Part shown: piece after piece, positions 60,741 through 64,000 of the stretch
Layout of the letters: each line of letters begins with the position of its first letter
How positions within the stretch are numbered: the first letter of the stretch is position 1
Assembly (NCBI GenBank): GCA_026705925.1
Contig: JAPOZT010000004.1
Location: 124,001 to 188,000, forward strand
DNA length: 64,000 bases
Source: Gemmatimonadota bacterium
GTDB lineage: Bacteria; JAAXHH01
Reading direction: 5' to 3'
Position numbers and translations under genes: made by a program
The notes under the pieces: generated by a model
The model's input: only the letters and a program-made list of their open reading frames with translations
The model's database searches: none
Told to the model about the DNA's origin: nothing

Positions 60741-61967
60741 ATGACCCTCCCGGTTCACCTCTACCGATACGTGTTCAAGGCGCACGTCGGTCCCTTTCTG
60801 TTTTCCTTCGTGATCATCACGTTCATCCTCGTGATGGACATCATATTCCAGATCGCCGACCTCATCATCGGCAAGAACCTCGACCTGTTCATCGTGCTCG
60901 AGGTGTTTTTCCTCAACCTGGCCTGGATTGTCGCCGTATCGATCCCCATGTCCGTGCTGGTCGCCAGCCTCATGGCATTCGGCCGGCTTTCGGCCGACAA
61001 CGAGGTCACCGCGCTCAAGGCAGGCGGCGTCAGTTTCTTCCAGATGGTCTCGCCGGTCCTGGTAGCGGGACTCCTCCTGGGGAGCGGCCACCTGTTCTTC
61101 TTGGACGTCATTCTGCCCGAAGCCAACTACCGTGCGCGCTCGCTCATGAACGACATCCACCGGGCGCGTCCCACGTTGCTCTTCACCGGGGGCATATTCA
61201 TGAAGGACATACCGGGATACAGCATCCTGATCGACCGGGTCAATCCAAGAAACAACGAAATCTCCGGTATCACCATCTACGAGACGGAGAACCTTCGCTA
61301 CCCCCGCCTCATGACGGCGAAATCCGGTGAATTTCACGTCAACGAGACGGGCAGCCGGCTCGATCTCATGCTGTACGACGGAGAACTGCTGCAGCAGGAC
61401 GAATCTTCGGGGCGCTATTTCAAAGAGATCTTCGAGCGGCAGCGGTTTACGATCCGCACCGAACCGGCCGGCGTCCAGCGGTCGGAGGCGGGCATCCGGG
61501 GCGACCGCGAACTGAATATCGAGATGATGCAAGCCAGAATCGATGAGTGGCAGCTGGACATCGACGAAGCATCGGCGATCATGGAATCCGCACCGGATGC
61601 TCAGGAGACGAAGGCGGATTCTCTCGAGGCGGCGAGGGACCGGGCGGAACGGACGGTCTCGCTGAGGCAGCGGCAGAAGAACAGCTACATCGTGGAGATC
61701 CACAAGAAGTACGCCATTTCAGCGGCCTGCTTCGTCTTCGTGCTGATCGGCGCGCCGCTGGGGGTTCGCATACGCCGCGGCAGCATCGGCGTCAGCGTCG
61801 GCGTCAGCCTGTGCTTCTTCCTGCTGTACTGGGCCTGCCTGCTCGGCGGTGAGGAACTGGCGGACCGCGACATGATCGATCCCGTCTGGGCGATGTGGGC
61901 GGCGAATATCGTCATCGGCGTTCCCGGAGCCTTCCTGGTCTGGGTTATTGGCCGGGACCGCATCTGA
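60741..61967 (+). CDS. lptF: LPS export permease LptF (YjgP/YjgQ family)
   Basis: The 408-aa inner-membrane protein has six predicted membrane segments: an N-terminal set (about 18-40, 56-80, 100-120) and a C-terminal set (about 325-345, 350-370, 380-400) around a periplasmic jellyroll domain. LYRYVFKAHVGPFLFSFVII and the MSVLVASLMAFGRLSADNE segment are family signatures. With LptG and the LptB ATPase it extracts LPS from the inner membrane. lptG follows directly. A charged helix of about 70 residues before the fourth membrane segment (ELDIDEASAIM to SLRQRQKN) is longer than usual. Confidence 0.93.
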   Translation: MTLPVHLYRYVFKAHVGPFLFSFVIITFILVMDIIFQIADLIIGKNLDLFIVLEVFFLNLAWIVAVSIPMSVLVASLMAFGRLSADNEVTALKAGGVSFFQMVSPVLVAGLLLGSGHLFFLDVILPEANYRARSLMNDIHRARPTLLFTGGIFMKDIPGYSILIDRVNPRNNEISGITIYETENLRYPRLMTAKSGEFHVNETGSRLDLMLYDGELLQQDESSGRYFKEIFERQRFTIRTEPAGVQRSEAGIRGDRELNIEMMQARIDEWQLDIDEASAIMESAPDAQETKADSLEAARDRAERTVSLRQRQKNSYIVEIHKKYAISAACFVFVLIGAPLGVRIRRGSIGVSVGVSLCFFLLYWACLLGGEELADRDMIDPVWAMWAANIVIGVPGAFLVWVIGRDRI

Positions 61968-62004
61968 TGAATTCGCTACGATACCACCGGAGGAACGCCG
62001 TTTC

Positions 62005-63087
62005 ATGTCCTTGATCACCCGGTACGTGCTCCGCCTGTTCATCACCGCCATCGCCGTCAGCCTGATCGCCTTCGTCAGCATCTTCTTCGTGGTCGATCTC
62101 ATCGAGCAGCTGGACCGTTTCCTCGACCGCGAGGTGGCCCCGGTATACATCGCGCTCTACTACGCCTACTACACGCCCTATATCTTCGTACTCACGATTC
62201 CCGTCAGCCTGCTGCTCGCCAGCCTGTATACCTTCGGCCAACTGACCAGGCTGGGCGAGCTGACCGCCATGAAGGCATCTGGGCTAAGCGTGTACCGATT
62301 GCTGCGGCCCCTGCTCCTGGTCAGCGCGGTGGTAAGCGGCTGCCTGTTCTGGGCCGGTGAATGGCTCGTACCCCATACGAGCATGAAACGGGCCGAAATC
62401 CAGTCGGAGCACGTGGACCTGCGGGGCGGCGTGGGACAGCACATACGAAACGACGTGTACTTCAGAGGAGAGGGAGGGCGCCAGTTCTATATCCGCGTAT
62501 TCGACGGTCTCGACGCGGAAGGCACAGGGGTTTTCGTCACCGAATTCCAAGACAGCCTCGTCTCCAGTGTGCTCGAGGCGGAAAGTGCCCTCTGGAAGGA
62601 CGGTCGCTGGCTGCTTTCCAACGGGGTGGAACGGCGGTTCCAGGCAGGAGGCGGACTATCCGAATACACTACCTTCGCCGAACGGGAACCGGACGGATGG
62701 TCCGTAACGCCGGAGGATTTCATGCGGGGACAGAAACGTCCCGAAGAGATGAGCTACGGCGAACTCGACCAGTTTATTCAGAATGTCCGGCGCGGAGGCG
62801 GAGACGTGCAGGGCTACCTGGTAGACCTCAACCTGAAGATCGCCTTCCCCAGCGCGGGCCTGATTATCGTGCTTCTGGGCGGCGCGCTGGCCACTCACAT
62901 GAGACGAGGTGGTGTCGCGGTGGGATTTGCCCTGAGTATCGGTATCTGTTTCATCTACTGGGGGCTGCTCCGCTTTACCCAGGCCTTCGGGCACGCCGGA
63001 TTGCTTGAGCCCATGGCCGCGGCCTGGGGCGCCAACGCCCTCTTCTGCCTGCTGGCCCTGATTCTGCTGGTCAGAGCGCCGAAATGA
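62005..63087 (+). CDS. lptG: LPS export permease LptG
   Basis: The 360-aa partner of LptF has the same architecture. It starts MSLITRYVLRLFITAIAVSL, carries VSLLLASLYTFGQLTRLGEL after the third helix, and ends with membrane segments through ANALFCLLALILLVRAPK. GGAGGA lies about ten bases before the chosen ATG; the frame is open upstream to 61948, which would overlap lptF. The final codons LVRAPK plus stop are the first copy of a 44-bp tandem repeat that continues downstream. Confidence 0.93.
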   Translation: MSLITRYVLRLFITAIAVSLIAFVSIFFVVDLIEQLDRFLDREVAPVYIALYYAYYTPYIFVLTIPVSLLLASLYTFGQLTRLGELTAMKASGLSVYRLLRPLLLVSAVVSGCLFWAGEWLVPHTSMKRAEIQSEHVDLRGGVGQHIRNDVYFRGEGGRQFYIRVFDGLDAEGTGVFVTEFQDSLVSSVLEAESALWKDGRWLLSNGVERRFQAGGGLSEYTTFAEREPDGWSVTPEDFMRGQKRPEEMSYGELDQFIQNVRRGGGDVQGYLVDLNLKIAFPSAGLIIVLLGGALATHMRRGGVAVGFALSIGICFIYWGLLRFTQAFGHAGLLEPMAAAWGANALFCLLALILLVRAPK

Positions 63088-63212
63088 GACTCGCTGCGCG
63101 CGGCAACACCCTGGTCAGAGCGCCGAAATGAGACTCGCTTCGCGCGGTAACACCCTGGTCAGAGCGCCAAAATAGAACTCGCGTCGCCCGGCAACACCGC
63201 CTGGTCAGTCTG
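63067..63212 (+). repeat. 44-bp tandem repeat duplicating the lptG 3' end
   Basis: Units begin at 63067, 63111 and 63155 (period 44) with a fourth partial unit at 63201 after a 46-bp step. Each starts with the coding end of lptG; the first contains its true stop codon. Copies diverge with distance (for example TGA becoming TAG-like text in the third). Confidence 0.9.
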
Positions 63213-63248
63213 GCCGGACGCCCAACCCCCAGGTGAGCCCCTGGCGGC

Positions 63249-64000
63249 TCAGGCGTGGTTCCTGAGCTCCTCCGACTTGTCGCAGTTCTCCCAGGTAAAA
63301 CCCGCCTCGTTGCGGCCGAAGTGTCCGTAGGACGCCGTGGGACGGTAGATCGGCCGGCGCAGGTCGAGGCTTTCGATAATGCCCTGGGGCGTCAGATCGA
63401 AGTGCTTGCGGATCAGGCGCGTAATCTCCAGGTCATCGGCCGCGCCGGTACCGTAGGAATTTACGTTGACGGAAACAGGTTCCGCCACGCCGATGACGTA
63501 AGCGAGCTGGATCTCGCATTTCTCGGCCAGTCCGGCCGCGACGACGTTCTTGGCCACGTATCGGGCCGCGTAGGATGCCGAGCGGTCCACCTTGGTCGGG
63601 TCTTTGCCCGAATAGGCCCCGCCCCCGTGGCGGCAGTAACCGCCGTAGGTGTCCACGATGATCTTCCGGCCCGTCAGGCCGGCGTCTCCCTGGGGACCGC
63701 CGGTGACGAAACGGCCGGTCGCGTTGACGTGGTACTTGATCCGGCCGGGGTCGATCAACTCCTCCGGCAACGCGGGACCGATCACCTCGTTGACGATGTC
63801 CTCCCGGATCTGCTCGTTGGAAACGTCCGGATCGTGCTGGGCGGCGATGACCACCGTGTCGATCCGGCGGGGCTGGCCATCGACGTATTCCACCGTGACC
63901 TGCGATTTGCCGTCGGGACGCAGATACGGGGCCGCGCCGTTCTTCCGGATCGCCGCGAGGTTCCGAGTTAGCCGGTGGGCCAGGGTGATGGGCAGGGGCA
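63249..64000 (-). CDS. metK: S-adenosylmethionine synthetase, C-terminal part
   Basis: The frame is open to the window edge, so the N-terminus is missing; 249 codons plus stop remain. MetK makes SAM from methionine and ATP. Signatures are [38 protein letters not shown] and [17 protein letters not shown], then [19 protein letters not shown] and the C-terminal [14 protein letters not shown]. The catalytic Lys, Asp and Arg residues of the last domain are present. It is convergent with lptG, from which the 44-bp repeat array separates it. Confidence 0.96.
   Translation of the reverse strand, partial: PLPITLAHRLTRNLAAIRKNGAAPYLRPDGKSQVTVEYVDGQPRRIDTVVIAAQHDPDVSNEQIREDIVNEVIGPALPEELIDPGRIKYHVNATGRFVTGGPQGDAGLTGRKIIVDTYGGYCRHGGGAYSGKDPTKVDRSASYAARYVAKNVVAAGLAEKCEIQLAYVIGVAEPVSVNVNSYGTGAADDLEITRLIRKHFDLTPQGIIESLDLRRPIYRPTASYGHFGRNEAGFTWENCDKSEELRNHA

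Noticed and set aside
63067-63212. 44-bp repeats considered as a small CRISPR array
   Set aside because: Units are contiguous with no unique spacers, and the first unit is the coding end of lptG.

Overview
The window is GC-rich and densely coded. It looks like a chromosomal segment of a free-living, diderm, LPS-bearing bacterium: it has LptF and LptG, an outer-membrane beta-barrel adhesin, a lipoprotein with TPR repeats, and MltG. The style of the encoded proteins (PhyH and TauD-like dioxygenases, a sugar-phosphate-isomerase-like TIM barrel, a C45 acyltransferase, a lipoprotein with the motif CAYYNTFYNA, a tmRNA tag ending YAMAA) suggests the FCB side of the tree, perhaps Latescibacterota or a relative. 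That placement is an inference from gene content and cannot be proved from this window. No rRNA, CRISPR array or insertion sequence was seen.

Layout. 1-7.4 kb: 3' end of gcvPB, a TIM-barrel isomerase, purA behind a promoter with a possible attenuator, two tRNA-Lys genes, ssrA (tmRNA), a small scar region with a broken HTH gene and two tiny membrane/coiled-coil proteins, a Tat-type dienelactone hydrolase and a class V aminotransferase. 7.5-15.7 kb: one giant surface protein of about 2718 aa with 15 Big_2-type repeats, Calx-beta and FN3 domains and a C-terminal beta barrel. 15.8-18.7 kb: two NarL-type response regulators (one interrupted by an in-frame TAG), a gene-poor partly AT-rich kilobase, and a MarR regulator. 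19-27 kb: an AddB/AddA-like nuclease-helicase pair, a C45 acyltransferase and a ComB-like phosphatase. 27-31 kb: a 59-aa small protein, a PhyH dioxygenase with a membrane partner, and a PcfJ-like protein. 31-38.4 kb: lpdA, an M20 peptidase, a membrane-anchored hypothetical protein, a TauD-like oxygenase, ruvX-mltG and an SDR. 38.7-47 kb: two head-to-head glycosyltransferases, a nucleoside transporter and an HrpA-like helicase. 47-54 kb: queC, an NAD-related block (nitrilase-family hydrolase, nadE, nicotinamidase-like hydrolase) and a divergent ferrochelatase/ChdC heme pair. 54-60.5 kb: a likely operon reading ssb, an OmpR-like regulator, a TPR lipoprotein, pyrK, pyrD, pyrF, trmH. 60.7-64 kb: lptF-lptG and the 3' part of metK.

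The most unusual property is a scatter of short GC-rich tandem repeats. At least fifteen loci carry units of 9, 12, 18, 21, 30, 36 or 42 bp, almost always in frame, in linkers, termini or surface loops of otherwise conserved housekeeping proteins (AddB-like, M20, RuvX, two glycosyltransferases, HrpA twice, the nicotinamidase-like hydrolase, ChdC, PyrK and others) and in spacers (before comB, before lpdA, after lptG, before trmH). Two neighbouring glycosyltransferase genes carry the same 9-mer read in different frames. An 18-mer in the comB leader recurs with one mismatch inside chdC. This suggests a DNA-level process, dispersal or local slippage, rather than selection on protein sequence, and it is the best candidate here for something undescribed.
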